Assembly (NCBI RefSeq): GCF_014193585.1
Contig: NZ_BLXY01000004.1
Location: 186,001 to 250,000, forward strand
Direction: 5' to 3'
DNA: 64,000 nucleotides
Source: Geomonas paludis
GTDB taxonomy: Bacteria; Desulfobacterota; Desulfuromonadia; Geobacterales; Geobacteraceae
The notes under the pieces are model-generated. The model saw only the letters and a list, made by a program, of their open reading frames with translations. It was not told the origin of the DNA and did not search any database. Each line of letters opens with the position of its first letter. Position 1 is the stretch's first letter. Positions 48,743-58,730 of the stretch are shown here, piece after piece. The position numbers were made by a program, and so were the translations under genes.

Positions 48743-49243
48743 ATGTACAGGGTACTTCTCGCTGCTTCACTCCTGGGCCTGCTGGCAGGCTGCACGATGA
48801 ACATGCGGCTCGCGCAAAGCGGCGCGTCCGTCCGGCCGGGCGAGGTGATCACGCTCAAGGTCCAGGCGGATCCCCAGCTCAACCGCTACGACCGGAGTTC
48901 CCACGCGCTGCTGCTCTGCCTGTACCAGCTCAAGGAGCCGGAAGGATTCCGGCAGCTGGCGCAGAACAGGGACGGGGTGCCGAAACTGCTCGAATGCGGC
49001 CGTTTCGACCCGTCGGTGGTTCATGCGCAGCTCATGGTCGTGCAGCCGGGCCAGGAACTCAGCCACAGTTGCGACAAGGGCGCCGGCACGCGCTACCTGG
49101 GGCTGGCCACCGGCTACTACAGTTTCGGCAAGAGGAAGGTGACGGAACTGCTCCCCATTCCTTCTGGCGCGGCCAACGGACCGCAGGGGGCACTGCATCT
49201 GGACCTCGGGGCCCAGGAGATAACCAATGCGAGGGTCGAATGA
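48743..49243 (+). CDS. tssJ: T6SS outer-membrane lipoprotein TssJ
   Basis: About 166 residues. The signal MYRVLLAASLLGLLAGC ends in lipobox LAGC, and the mature protein follows the TssJ fold with LKVQADPQLNRYDRSSHALLLCLYQL. It anchors the TssLM membrane complex to the outer membrane. I chose ATG 48743; ATG 48731 would add four residues. The stop overlaps the tssK start (ATGA). Confidence 0.85.
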   Translation: MYRVLLAASLLGLLAGCTMNMRLAQSGASVRPGEVITLKVQADPQLNRYDRSSHALLLCLYQLKEPEGFRQLAQNRDGVPKLLECGRFDPSVVHAQLMVVQPGQELSHSCDKGAGTRYLGLATGYYSFGKRKVTELLPIPSGAANGPQGALHLDLGAQEITNARVE

Positions 49244-50634
49244 ACACGGCGCTGCGTCCTATCTTCTGGCACCAGGGCATGTTCCTGCAGCCGCAGCATT
49301 TCCAGCTTGCCGAGCGCGGCGCACACTCCCTGCTGATCCCGTACCACAGCCACCTGATGCCCCACTTCTGGGGCGTCTCCCGGGGTGTCGTCCGGACCTT
49401 TTCCAGGGGGGTGCCCTCCGTCGAACTTGTCAGCGGCGCCTTCCTTTTTCCCGACGGCACCTACATCGAGTTCCCCGGCAATGCGGTCGTAGAGCCGCGG
49501 CTGGTCCCCGAAGGGGCGGTCGGCAAGGGCGCTCCCTTGACGGTGTACCTGGGGCTTAAGAAATGGCAGGCACGGGCGGAAAACGTGGCCGTCCTGCAGC
49601 AGGGGCATGAGGCGGCCAGATGCAACACCCGGTACCTGGCAGCCGCGGACGGCAGTTCCTATCCGGACCTGCACGCCGGTGGGCCCGACGCGGAAGTCCG
49701 GCAACTGGACCACGTCCTGAAGCTCTTCTGGGAAAGCGAGCTGGACCTCCTGGGCGACTACCTGCTGCTCCCCCTGGCGAAGCTTGAGCTGCGCGGCGAG
49801 GAACTCGGGATAGCTCCTGACTTCATCCCCCCTTGTCTCACCATCGCCGCGGTGCCGCTGCTGGCCGACCTGGTGCAGGGGATACGGGACCTGGTCGCGG
49901 TACGTTCCCGTCGCATGGAAAGTTGCAAGAGGCAGCGCGGTATCCAGGGTGCGGAGTTCGGCTCCAAGGACCTGGCTTACCTCCTGGCCCTGAGGACGGT
50001 GAACCGCTACCTCGCCCAGATCGATCACCTCATCCTGGCCCGGGTCCACCCCTGGCAGCTCTACGGCGTGCTGGCGCAGTTGGTGGCCGAACTCTCCTGC
50101 TTTTCCGAGTCCGTCGCCTGCTCGGGTGACGCCGTGGCCGAGGGGCCTGCCTTCCTTCCGGAGTACAACCACCTCGATCTCGGCGGCTGTTTCGCCCAGG
50201 CCCATGATCTGGTCCTGAAGCTCCTGGACCAGGTTTGCACCGGGCCGGAATACGCCCTCAGGCTCTGCTTCGACGGCACCCAGTACAATGCCGACCTCAC
50301 CGCCGCCCACTTCCAGGGGAGAAACCGCTTCTACCTGGCGGTTACTACCGAGGCTGACCCCGCTGCAGTGCTTGCATCCCTCACCTGCCTCGCCAAGCTG
50401 GCAGCCCGGGAAAGGCTTCCTCTCCTGATCGCGCAGGCCTTGCCGGGTATCGCCCTTGAGCACCTGCCCAACCCGCCCCATGAGCTGCCGCGCCGCTCAT
50501 CAACCCTGTACTTCTCCATCGACAGCCGCTCCGAACATTGGGACCTCGTGCAGAAGTGGCACAACATCGCCCTCTTCTGGGATCAGGCGCCTGATGACCT
50601 GGAGGCCGAGCTGATGATCGTCACCAGGTGCTGA
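49240..50634 (+). CDS. tssK: T6SS baseplate protein TssK
   Basis: 464 residues. It opens RPIFWHQGMFLQPQHFQLAERGAHS, a signature of TssK/VasE. TssK is the adaptor that links the baseplate to the TssLM membrane complex. ATG 49240 overlaps the tssJ stop. It ends 2 bp before tssL. Confidence 0.9.
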   Translation: MNTALRPIFWHQGMFLQPQHFQLAERGAHSLLIPYHSHLMPHFWGVSRGVVRTFSRGVPSVELVSGAFLFPDGTYIEFPGNAVVEPRLVPEGAVGKGAPLTVYLGLKKWQARAENVAVLQQGHEAARCNTRYLAAADGSSYPDLHAGGPDAEVRQLDHVLKLFWESELDLLGDYLLLPLAKLELRGEELGIAPDFIPPCLTIAAVPLLADLVQGIRDLVAVRSRRMESCKRQRGIQGAEFGSKDLAYLLALRTVNRYLAQIDHLILARVHPWQLYGVLAQLVAELSCFSESVACSGDAVAEGPAFLPEYNHLDLGGCFAQAHDLVLKLLDQVCTGPEYALRLCFDGTQYNADLTAAHFQGRNRFYLAVTTEADPAAVLASLTCLAKLAARERLPLLIAQALPGIALEHLPNPPHELPRRSSTLYFSIDSRSEHWDLVQKWHNIALFWDQAPDDLEAELMIVTRC

Positions 50635-50636
50635 CC

Positions 50637-51302
50637 ATGAGACTGATCGACTGCTTCATGCCATTGCTGGCCCACGTCGTCGAGTTCCGTAACGCGCTGC
50701 CGCACGGAGCGGCCGATTATTCCGAGGTGAAAGGGGAAATCCGGCAGTTGCTGGCGCAATCGGAAGCGCTGTCCAAGCAGTGCGGCTGTGATCCCGACCA
50801 GTTCGACCAGGCCCGCTTCATCGTCTGTGCCTGGGTCGACGAGACCCTGCTCGCCTCGCAGTGGCCCGACCGGCAACTCTGGCAGCATGAGCAGTTGCAG
50901 CGTCTTTTCTACAGGACCACCGATGCCGGGGTGGAAGCGTTCCAGCGGCTGGAGAGCCTGGGGGAGCAGCAGGAGGTGCACGAAGTCTATTGCACCTGCC
51001 TCGCCCTCGGTTTTAAGGGACGCTACATCGGTGAGCAGGGGGAGTTTCTGCTGGAGCAGTTGAGGGGCGCGCAGCTGAAGCGGTTTCTCGGCACGGCGGA
51101 TACGGTTCCTGCGCTGGACGGCCTCGCCCTCTTTCCCGAGTCCCTGCCGGAACTTCCCGGCAGCCAACTCCCGGCACGCCAACCCGCCTTCACCCTGACC
51201 CCGTTGTCTGCGGTCCTGATAGCGGCGCCGGTCATCATCTTCGCCCTCATGTACCTCGTGTTCCGGTACGTCCTGAACGGTCTGGCCCTGCCGAACCTCT
51301 AG
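50637..51302 (+). CDS. tssL: T6SS inner-membrane protein TssL (DotU family), short form
   Basis: 221 residues. The cytoplasmic DotU part has FIVCAWVDETLL and a single C-terminal membrane segment (TPLSAVLIAAPVIIFALMYLVF). No peptidoglycan-binding domain follows, so it is the short form. It partners TssM and TssK. Confidence 0.88.
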   Translation: MRLIDCFMPLLAHVVEFRNALPHGAADYSEVKGEIRQLLAQSEALSKQCGCDPDQFDQARFIVCAWVDETLLASQWPDRQLWQHEQLQRLFYRTTDAGVEAFQRLESLGEQQEVHEVYCTCLALGFKGRYIGEQGEFLLEQLRGAQLKRFLGTADTVPALDGLALFPESLPELPGSQLPARQPAFTLTPLSAVLIAAPVIIFALMYLVFRYVLNGLALPNL

Positions 51303-51317
51303 CGGAGGAGGTGCGTC

Positions 51318-54300
51318 GTGCAGAAGTACACCGTGCTCACCTGCTGTAAATATCTGCTCTTCGGCGCGGCCCTGCTTCCCATCACGGTGGTCGCTTTCGT
51401 GATGATCCCGCTCCTTACCTGGCCGTGGCGCATAGGCATCTTCCTTCCCTTCATCGTGCTGCTGCTGTGGGGAGCGCTGGAGTGGCTCAAAAAGCTTGTG
51501 CAGCGCGCGCAGCAGGACAAAGAGCAGCCGGTGCCGCAGGGGGCGGAAGCAGCACAAGACCAGCCGGCACATCCCCCCCGCGCGGAATCGGCCCAGCTCG
51601 ATCCGTCCCCGGTAGAGCCGGCGCGGCAGGACCGGATTCTGGAACTGCAGCAAAACTTCCGGGCGGCGGTGCGCACCCTGAAGGGGTCGCATCTCAAGCA
51701 GGAAGGCGACCCCCTGCATGTGCTCCCCTGGTACCTGTTGCTCGGCGCCGGCGGTTCCGGCAAGACCAGCGCGGTGCGGGGCGCCCGCCTGTTGTCCCCC
51801 TTTTCCGAGCGGCCGGAACATGAGGCGACGGCGAACTGCTCCTGGCACTTCTATGATCAAGGCATCGTCATCGACACCGCGGGGCGCTACGCAGTGCCGG
51901 CGGACGCGGGCGGCGATCATGACGAGTGGCTGACCTTCTTGTCGTTACTGAAAAGGTATCGGAGGACCGAGCTCATCAACGGGGTCATGGTCACGGTGGC
52001 TGCAGACAGTTTGCTGGCCGCCGACCCCGCGCAGCTCGAGGAGCAGGGACGGCAACTGCGCTGCCGGATTGAGGAGATGATCCGTCACCTGGGGGTCACC
52101 TTCCCGGTATACCTGCTCATCACCAAGTGCGACCTGGTAAGCGGCATGAGCGAGTTCTGCGGCGCGCTCCCTTCCGGGACCCTGGACCAGCCCGTGGGGC
52201 TCTTGAACCGGGAGCTCGATGCCGATCTGCCGCGCTTGCTGGAGCGGTTCTGCGACCTGGTCGACGAAAGGATGCGGATGCTGCGCCTTTTGCTGCTGCA
52301 CCATGGAGCACCTGCGCCTGCCAACGGTCGCCTGCTGCTCTTCCCGGATCAACTGCGGGAGTTGCGCCCCGGTCTCGAGCTCTTCATGCCAGCCGCCTTC
52401 GGGCAGAACCACTACCAGGAAACCCCGTTTTTGCGCGGCATCTACCTTTGCAGCGCGCTGCCGGTCCGACCCCTCTCCCGGCATCTTCCCGGCGACCCGC
52501 AGCACGTTGCCGCCGCTCACGCACCGTTTCTGCACGATCTTTTCGAGAAGGTACTGCCCCGGGACCGCGGGCTGTGTGCTCTAAGCGCCCGGACGCTCAA
52601 ATGGCGGCGTCTATCGGACAACCTGGCCCTGGTCTGCTGGCTGCTGATCGGCATCTCGCTTTGCGCCATGCTCACCGGCGCCTTCGTCAAGAACATCGGC
52701 GTGCTGCGGCTGGCTTCCTATGCGGCGGCCGGCATGCCGCGGTTGCAGGGCGATACCGCCGCCGATCTTGCCGCGCTGGAAGCTATGCGCCGGGCCATCG
52801 TGGAGGTGGAACTAAAGAACCGCAACTGGTGGCTGCCGCGCTTCGGCCTGAGCCGCAGCCGCGAGGTCGAGCAGGCGCTCAAGGCCCGTTACTGCCAGGA
52901 ATACAGAAAGCACCTGTTGGCGCCTTTCGATGCGGAGATGGCGGGGGCCTTGGACGCCCTTTCTCCAGCCCTGCCCGACTCCGCTTTCGGGGGGGTGGTG
53001 CTGCACCTGAGCCGGCGCTGCAACCTCCTCAAAGGGAGGCTCGCGGGTGAGGATGAAACGGGGCTCGCCTCCCATCCCGTGCCGGATTACCGGGTGCTGG
53101 CAGCACCGGCGCAGGGATGGTCCGACCCCGCCGCCGGCAACCTTTACCTCGCCTACGTCGCCTGGCTTGCCGATCCCGCCCAGATGTCGGAGGAGTTGCA
53201 ACGGCTGCAGCAGCTGCTCAAGCGCCTGGTGCTCTTGAAGGGAGCGGACTTCAGTTGGGTGCTAGGGTACGTGGACCGGGAGCAAACGGCGGCGCCGATC
53301 TCCCTGCAGGAGTTCTGGGGAGGATCGAGGGCACTCCAGGGCGAGCCGTCCCTGGCCGCCTGCTTCACCCGCAACGGAAGAGAGCGCATCACCGCTGTGC
53401 TGGGCGAGCTCAGCACAGCCTACCCGGAGCGCGAGGTCCTGGAGCGGGCGCGGGCGGAGTTCTGGCGCAGCTACCGGGAGGCCGCCTTCAACGCCTGGCA
53501 GAGCTTTGCGGCACAACTCCCCGCCGGCGCGCTGCGGCTGCTGGCACCGAAGGAGTGGCAGAGCGCGGCGGCCGCCATGGCGGGAGAGCAGGGGCCTTAC
53601 TTCAACTTCATGCGACGCGCCCTGACCGAACTGCAGCCCTTCGACCCGGCCGAGCCTCTGCCGGTCTGGATCGCCGAGCTGTACCGGTTCCAGGCGCTCA
53701 AGGGCGCCGGACCCGCCGGGGTCGCATCTTCACTTTCGGGACAGGCAAGCCGGGTGGCCGGCACCATCGGGCGGCTGGGGGGGAAGAAGGAAAACCTCCC
53801 CGGCGACGAACAAAGCGCCAACCTGGCCCGGGAGTATCTGAACGCCGTGGCGCAGATCGCTCCGGTGGCCAAATCGAGGGCGCTGGCGCACCGGATGGCG
53901 TTGCAGGCCTTCGGCGATTCGGCGGAGTCCGGCAAGTCCCCGCTGTTCCAGGCAGCAGAGGCGGCCCAGCGTCTGAACCAGCTCCTCGTGCAGGGGCAGG
54001 GAGACGACACCTTCGCCCGCCTCATCTACGGGCCCATAACCTTCTACGGCACCTACATCCGCATGGAGACTGCATGCGCGCTGCAGGCACAGTGGGAGCA
54101 GACGGTGTTGAAGGAGGTGCAGGGAAGCAGGGATCCCCAGAGCCTGCAGTACCTGCTGGGCAAGGACGGGCCGGTGTGGAAGTACGTCGGCGACTACGTG
54201 AACCCCTTTATCGGCTGGAGCCCCGCACGCGGCTATTTCCCCAAGTCGGCCCTGGGGGGCTCCATCCCGTTCAAGCCCGAATTTTACTCGTTCCTGGCGC

Positions 54301-54788
54301 AGGGAGGTAAGGCCAAGCTTGCCGCCGCAGCCGGTTCTCCCAAGCCGGTCTACCACGTCACCATCAAGGGGCTGCCGACCGACGCCAACGCCGAGGCCCG
54401 CGTCAAGCCGCAGGGGACGCGGCTCGAGTTGCATTGCGCCACGGGGGTGCAGTCCATCGTCAACATGAACTACCCGGTGAGCAGGCCCTTCGTGTACCTG
54501 CCCGACGCCTGCAGCGACGTGGTGCTGCAGATCGATGTCGGCGACACCACTCTTACCAGGAGATATCTGGGCAGCAGCGGCTTCACCGAGTTCCTGCGCG
54601 ATTTCCCGGCCGGGCGGCACACCTTTTACCCCCGCAACTTCCCGCAGGAAAAGGAAGCTCTGCAACGATTGGGTGTGCGCTTCATCAAAGTCAATTACCA
54701 GCTCTTCGGCGCCGGGGACCTGGCTGCCCAGCCCGCAGAGACGCTCCCCGCGCGGGTTCCGGTGAAGATCGCGGAATGCTGGGACTAG
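51318..54788 (+). CDS. tssM: T6SS inner-membrane ATPase-like protein TssM (IcmF)
   Basis: 1156 residues. Two N-terminal membrane segments (residues ~12-55), a Walker A motif LLGAGGSGKTSA (about residues 142-153), a third membrane segment near ~435-456 (LVCWLLIGISLCAMLTGAF), then a long periplasmic part with a TssM-C region at the end (RPFVYLPDACSDVVLQIDVG). TssM spans the inner membrane and contacts TssJ. The start is GTG 51318, after GGAGGAGG. Walker A is intact, as in many TssM. Confidence 0.92.
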   Translation: MQKYTVLTCCKYLLFGAALLPITVVAFVMIPLLTWPWRIGIFLPFIVLLLWGALEWLKKLVQRAQQDKEQPVPQGAEAAQDQPAHPPRAESAQLDPSPVEPARQDRILELQQNFRAAVRTLKGSHLKQEGDPLHVLPWYLLLGAGGSGKTSAVRGARLLSPFSERPEHEATANCSWHFYDQGIVIDTAGRYAVPADAGGDHDEWLTFLSLLKRYRRTELINGVMVTVAADSLLAADPAQLEEQGRQLRCRIEEMIRHLGVTFPVYLLITKCDLVSGMSEFCGALPSGTLDQPVGLLNRELDADLPRLLERFCDLVDERMRMLRLLLLHHGAPAPANGRLLLFPDQLRELRPGLELFMPAAFGQNHYQETPFLRGIYLCSALPVRPLSRHLPGDPQHVAAAHAPFLHDLFEKVLPRDRGLCALSARTLKWRRLSDNLALVCWLLIGISLCAMLTGAFVKNIGVLRLASYAAAGMPRLQGDTAADLAALEAMRRAIVEVELKNRNWWLPRFGLSRSREVEQALKARYCQEYRKHLLAPFDAEMAGALDALSPALPDSAFGGVVLHLSRRCNLLKGRLAGEDETGLASHPVPDYRVLAAPAQGWSDPAAGNLYLAYVAWLADPAQMSEELQRLQQLLKRLVLLKGADFSWVLGYVDREQTAAPISLQEFWGGSRALQGEPSLAACFTRNGRERITAVLGELSTAYPEREVLERARAEFWRSYREAAFNAWQSFAAQLPAGALRLLAPKEWQSAAAAMAGEQGPYFNFMRRALTELQPFDPAEPLPVWIAELYRFQALKGAGPAGVASSLSGQASRVAGTIGRLGGKKENLPGDEQSANLAREYLNAVAQIAPVAKSRALAHRMALQAFGDSAESGKSPLFQAAEAAQRLNQLLVQGQGDDTFARLIYGPITFYGTYIRMETACALQAQWEQTVLKEVQGSRDPQSLQYLLGKDGPVWKYVGDYVNPFIGWSPARGYFPKSALGGSIPFKPEFYSFLAQGGKAKLAAAAGSPKPVYHVTIKGLPTDANAEARVKPQGTRLELHCATGVQSIVNMNYPVSRPFVYLPDACSDVVLQIDVGDTTLTRRYLGSSGFTEFLRDFPAGRHTFYPRNFPQEKEALQRLGVRFIKVNYQLFGAGDLAAQPAETLPARVPVKIAECWD

Positions 54789-54797
54789 GGGGACGCC

Positions 54798-56129
54798 ATG
54801 ATCAGGGATCTTTGCGTCGACAAGCTGTTGCGGCCCATCTCTTCCGAAAGTCCTGCCGGGAGTGACCTGCGTTACACGACCGTGTACGAGGAAATCATGG
54901 AGGCACGCCGCTGCGAGGATGCCGTTGCCATGGGAGACTGGCAACACGACGTCAAGCAGGCCAACTGGGACAAGGCGATTTCCCTCGCTACCTCCGCCCT
55001 CGGCGAAAGGAGCAAGGACCTGCAGATAGCGGCGTGGCTAGCCGAAGCCCTCACGGTCACCGAAGGCTTCCCGGGGCTGGCGCTGGGGCTGGACCTGATC
55101 ACCGGCCTCGCCGAGCGCTTCTGGGATACGGTCTATCCGCAGATGGAAGAGGGTGACCTGGAATATCGCGCTACCCCCTTTCAATTCCTGGATGGAAAAG
55201 TCGCCTCGCAGGTCAGGATGATTCCGCTGACCGATCCGGAGCTCACCCCCGGCTACTCATGGCTGCAATGGCGGCAATCCCGGGAGGTGGGATCCGAGGC
55301 GGACGTGAGGAACCGCTATGGCGAGATCGACGAGGACAAGAAGAGCCGGCGCGAGCAACTGCTGGCGGAGTCCGCGGTAAGCACCGAGGATTTCGATGCT
55401 GCGGTGGCACGCTCCGGTGCACGCTATGCCGCGGCCCTCAGGGATGGGGCTGCCAAGTGCAGCCGGAGAGTGCAGCGGCTGGCTGCTGTATTGGAAGCGA
55501 AGTTCCCGGGCACGGCGCCCACTCTTGCCGAGCTTGCCGCTGCCATCGACGGCTGCAGTACACTCGCCGACACGCTCTATCGCCGGGAGGCAGGCAATGC
55601 AGCATCCGCCCCGATGACAGGAGGGCCTAACTCGGCGCGATGTGGAGAGGGCAACGACCTGTACGGGGAGGGGGGCGCCCCTGGCCCGGCATCGGGTCTT
55701 CATGCAGCCACTGCAGCCGTTTCCGGAATTTCCGGGGGCGAGCTCCCTGAGGGCTCGCTGTGGGGAGACGCACTTGCCATGGTCGGGGCGGGGCGGTTAC
55801 AGGAGGCGCTGGCCATGTTGCTCTGCGCCGCCAATGCCACCGACTCACTGCGTGATCGTAACCGGGTCAGGCTCCTGATGGCCAGGCTCTGCCTGGAGGC
55901 GGGCAGGGCGGACCTGGCCCGGCCGATCGTGGAGGAACTGCACGGCATTATCGAGGAGCTGCACCTGGAGCGCTGGGAGTCGCCGCTTTGGGTCGCCGAG
56001 GTGCTGGTCGCGTATTACCGCTGTCTCCAGGATGGCGGCCCCCGCGACAGCGACCTCGACCTTGCCCGGACGCTCTTCAAGCGCATCTGTTTGCTCGACG
56101 TCACCAAGGCGATGCCGTATCCCCAGTAG
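54798..56129 (+). CDS. tssA: T6SS protein TssA
   Basis: 443 residues. The ImpA_N domain fills the N-terminus (LLRPISSESPAGSDLRY and ALTVTEGFPGLALGLDLI), a linker follows with a long coiled/alanine-rich part, and the C-terminal segment ends SPLWVAEVLVAYYRC. TssA caps the sheath or guides its assembly. It begins 9 bp after tssM. Confidence 0.88.
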   Translation: MIRDLCVDKLLRPISSESPAGSDLRYTTVYEEIMEARRCEDAVAMGDWQHDVKQANWDKAISLATSALGERSKDLQIAAWLAEALTVTEGFPGLALGLDLITGLAERFWDTVYPQMEEGDLEYRATPFQFLDGKVASQVRMIPLTDPELTPGYSWLQWRQSREVGSEADVRNRYGEIDEDKKSRREQLLAESAVSTEDFDAAVARSGARYAAALRDGAAKCSRRVQRLAAVLEAKFPGTAPTLAELAAAIDGCSTLADTLYRREAGNAASAPMTGGPNSARCGEGNDLYGEGGAPGPASGLHAATAAVSGISGGELPEGSLWGDALAMVGAGRLQEALAMLLCAANATDSLRDRNRVRLLMARLCLEAGRADLARPIVEELHGIIEELHLERWESPLWVAEVLVAYYRCLQDGGPRDSDLDLARTLFKRICLLDVTKAMPYPQ

Positions 56130-56150
56130 GGGGCGGCAGAAGGAGAGACC

Positions 56151-56675
56151 ATGTCCATTTCGGAAAGTCTGCAACGCAAGCTGGAGCGGGTGAGGGCGCC
56201 TCGGGTCCGTATCACCTATGACGTCGAGGTCGATGACGGCGTGGAGGTGAAAGAGATCCCCTTCGTCGTGGGAGTGCTCTCCGACCTGTCGGGCACGCCG
56301 GACACCCCTCTGCCCAAGCTCAAGGAGCGGAAGTTCGTGGAGATCGACCGGGACAATTTCAACCGCGTCATGGAAGCTGTCGCACCGCGACTCGCCTTCA
56401 GGGCCGACAACACGCTGTGCGGCGACGGAAGCCAAATCGGCGTGGACCTGCGCTTTGCCGCGCTGGAGGATTTCCATCCCGAGCGCGTGGCGCAGCAGGT
56501 GGAGCCGCTTCGGAAACTGGTAGAGGCGCGGGGGCGGCTCTCCGACCTGCTGAACCGGCTGGACGGCAACGACCGGCTGGATGAACTGCTGCGGGATCTA
56601 CTGGCCGGTGGCGAGGCGCTGCAGGCAATCTGCCACACCCCTGACAGCGGTGACGGAAGCGGCGAGAGCGCCTGA
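56151..56675 (+). CDS. tssB: T6SS sheath small subunit TssB (VipA)
   Basis: 174 residues. RAPRVRITYDVEVDDGVEVKEIPFVVGVLSDLSG is the TssB signature, with a helical C-terminus that contacts TssC. It forms the contractile sheath with TssC. GGAGAG precedes the ATG. Confidence 0.94.
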   Translation: MSISESLQRKLERVRAPRVRITYDVEVDDGVEVKEIPFVVGVLSDLSGTPDTPLPKLKERKFVEIDRDNFNRVMEAVAPRLAFRADNTLCGDGSQIGVDLRFAALEDFHPERVAQQVEPLRKLVEARGRLSDLLNRLDGNDRLDELLRDLLAGGEALQAICHTPDSGDGSGESA

Positions 56676-56688
56676 AAAGGAGGGAGGC

Positions 56689-58170
56689 ATGGAAGAACTC
56701 ACTAAAGAAGAAGTGCGGTTAGCCGAGCGGCAGCCTGGCCGGCAACTACTCGACCTGATCGTCACCGAGGGGCGCCTGGCGCGTTGCGAAGACCAGAAGC
56801 CATACGCGACAGAGATGCTGGTCGAACTGGTGCAGCAGGTAGTGGCAGGTGAGATGGTGCCCGGCGGCGACGTCGAGCGGATGATTCACGCCAGGATCGC
56901 CGAGATCGACCGCCTGGTCAGCGACCAGGTCAATCAGATCATTCATCATCCCCAGTTCCAGAAGCTCGAGGCGTCCTGGCGCGGGCTTTCCTACCTCGTG
57001 CACCAGGCCGAGACCGGCACCGATCTGAAGATCCGCGTGCTGAATGCCTCCAAGCAGGAGCTCGCCAAGGACATGGAAAAGGCGGCCGAGTTCGACCAGT
57101 CCGCGCTCTTCAAGAAGGTTTACGAAGAAGAATTCGGCAGCTTCGGCGGCGCCTCCTACGGCTGCCTCGTCGGCGACTACGAGTTCGGCAACGCGCCGCA
57201 GGACCTGGCGCTGTTGACGCGGATGTCCGAGGTCGCCGCAGCGGCGCACGCTCCGCTGATCACCTCCGCTTCCTCGACCTTGTTCGGTGTGGACAGCTAC
57301 GCGGAGCTGGACGGACCGAGGGATCTGGCCAAGATCTTCCAGGGAGCCGACTACGCCCGGTGGCGTTCCTTCCGGATGTCGGAGGATGCCAAGTACGTGG
57401 CGCTTTGCCTGCCGCACGTGCTGATGCGGCTGCCGTACGGGCCGGATGCCGACCCGGCAGAGTCATTCCAGTTCGAGGAGGAATGCGGCGGCGATCACGG
57501 TAACTATCTCTGGGGCAACGCCGCTTATTGTCTTGCCGGCCGCATCACCGACGCCTTCTCCAGGTACGGCTGGACCGCGGCCATCCGCGGCGTCGAAGGG
57601 GGAGGGGCGGTCGCCGACCTCCCCATCCACACCTTCGACACCGGTGAAGGCGGGCTGGCCGCCAAGTGCCCGACCGAGATCGCCATCACCGACCGGCGCG
57701 AGAAGGAGCTTGCCGACCTCGGCTTCGTGCCCCTGGTGCACTGCAAAGGAACCGACATGGCAGCCTTCTTCAGCGTCCAGAGCGCACACAAACCCAAGAT
57801 CTACGACACCGATGCCGCCAACGCCAACGCGAGACTGTCGGGACAACTGCAGTACATCCTCTCCGTGTCGCGCTTTGCCCACTATTTGAAGGCCATGATG
57901 CGGGACAAGATCGGCAGCTTCGGGACCAGGAAGAACGTCGAGGATTACCTGAACCGGTGGATCAGCCGCTACGTCCTGCTGGATGACGATGCGGGGCAGG
58001 AGATGAAGGCCCGCTTCCCGCTGAGGGAGGCTCGCATCGAGGTGTTCGACCAGCCGGGGAGGCCGGGATGCTACCGGGCCGTGGCCTTCTTGAAGCCGCA
58101 CTATCAGCTGGATGAACTCACCATATCCTTGAGACTCGTTGCCAACCTGCCGTCGCCAAGGACGAATTGA
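56689..58170 (+). CDS. tssC: T6SS sheath large subunit TssC (VipB)
   Basis: 493 residues. The conserved blocks are LDLIVTEGRLARCEDQ, WRGLSYLVHQAETGTDLKIRVLN, LVGDYEFGNAPQDL and SAHKPKIYDTDAANANARLS. It forms the bulk of the contractile sheath. I chose ATG 56689, preceded by AGGAGGGAGG, over the longer frame from 56581 in tssB. Confidence 0.94.
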   Translation: MEELTKEEVRLAERQPGRQLLDLIVTEGRLARCEDQKPYATEMLVELVQQVVAGEMVPGGDVERMIHARIAEIDRLVSDQVNQIIHHPQFQKLEASWRGLSYLVHQAETGTDLKIRVLNASKQELAKDMEKAAEFDQSALFKKVYEEEFGSFGGASYGCLVGDYEFGNAPQDLALLTRMSEVAAAAHAPLITSASSTLFGVDSYAELDGPRDLAKIFQGADYARWRSFRMSEDAKYVALCLPHVLMRLPYGPDADPAESFQFEEECGGDHGNYLWGNAAYCLAGRITDAFSRYGWTAAIRGVEGGGAVADLPIHTFDTGEGGLAAKCPTEIAITDRREKELADLGFVPLVHCKGTDMAAFFSVQSAHKPKIYDTDAANANARLSGQLQYILSVSRFAHYLKAMMRDKIGSFGTRKNVEDYLNRWISRYVLLDDDAGQEMKARFPLREARIEVFDQPGRPGCYRAVAFLKPHYQLDELTISLRLVANLPSPRTN

Positions 58171-58203
58171 CCATATTGAGACCACCACGAAAGGGAGGAC
58201 ATC

Positions 58204-58701
58204 ATGGCCTTCGATGCATTCCTGAAGATAGAAGGGATACCGGGAGAGAGCAGCGACGACAAGCACAGGGACTGGATCGAGGTCCTCTCCTACAACTTCT
58301 CCGTCACCCAACCCACCTCCGGCACCGCCAGCAGCGCGGGGGGCGCCTCCGCCGAGCGCGCCAGCTTCTCCGACTTCAGCGTCGTCAAGGTGCTGGACAA
58401 GGCGAGTCCCAAGCTCTTCGAGGCCTGCGCCACCGGTCGGCACATCCCCAGCGTCACCCTGGAGATCTGCCGGGCCGGCGGGGATAAGTTGAAGTACATG
58501 GAGTACAAACTCTCCAACGTCATCATCAGCCTGAACCGCCCCGGCGGCAGCGCCCACGGCGGCGAAGCCATCCCCGTCGAGGAGATCGCCTTCAACTACG
58601 GCAAGATCGAGCTCGCCTACACCCAGCAAAACCGCGCCGACGGCTCCGGCGGCGGCCAGGTCGCCGCGGGATGGAACCTGGAAACCAACAAGAAAGTGTG
58701 A
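58204..58701 (+). CDS. hcp: T6SS tube protein Hcp
   Basis: 165 residues. Hcp signatures are MAFDAFLKIEGIPGESSDDKH and ISLNRPGGSAHGGEAIPVEEIAFNYGKIEL. Hcp hexamers form the inner tube expelled by sheath contraction. GGAGGACATC precedes the ATG; the start of tssE overlaps or follows the stop. Confidence 0.95.
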   Translation: MAFDAFLKIEGIPGESSDDKHRDWIEVLSYNFSVTQPTSGTASSAGGASAERASFSDFSVVKVLDKASPKLFEACATGRHIPSVTLEICRAGGDKLKYMEYKLSNVIISLNRPGGSAHGGEAIPVEEIAFNYGKIELAYTQQNRADGSGGGQVAAGWNLETNKKV

Positions 58702-58730
58702 TGGCAACCAGCACGATGGCGGGAGGGCGC

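Noticed and set aside
48643..49239. A frame fused to tssK starting at 48643
   Set aside because: It is a shifted-frame shadow of tssJ; tssK opens at ATG 49240 with its family signature.
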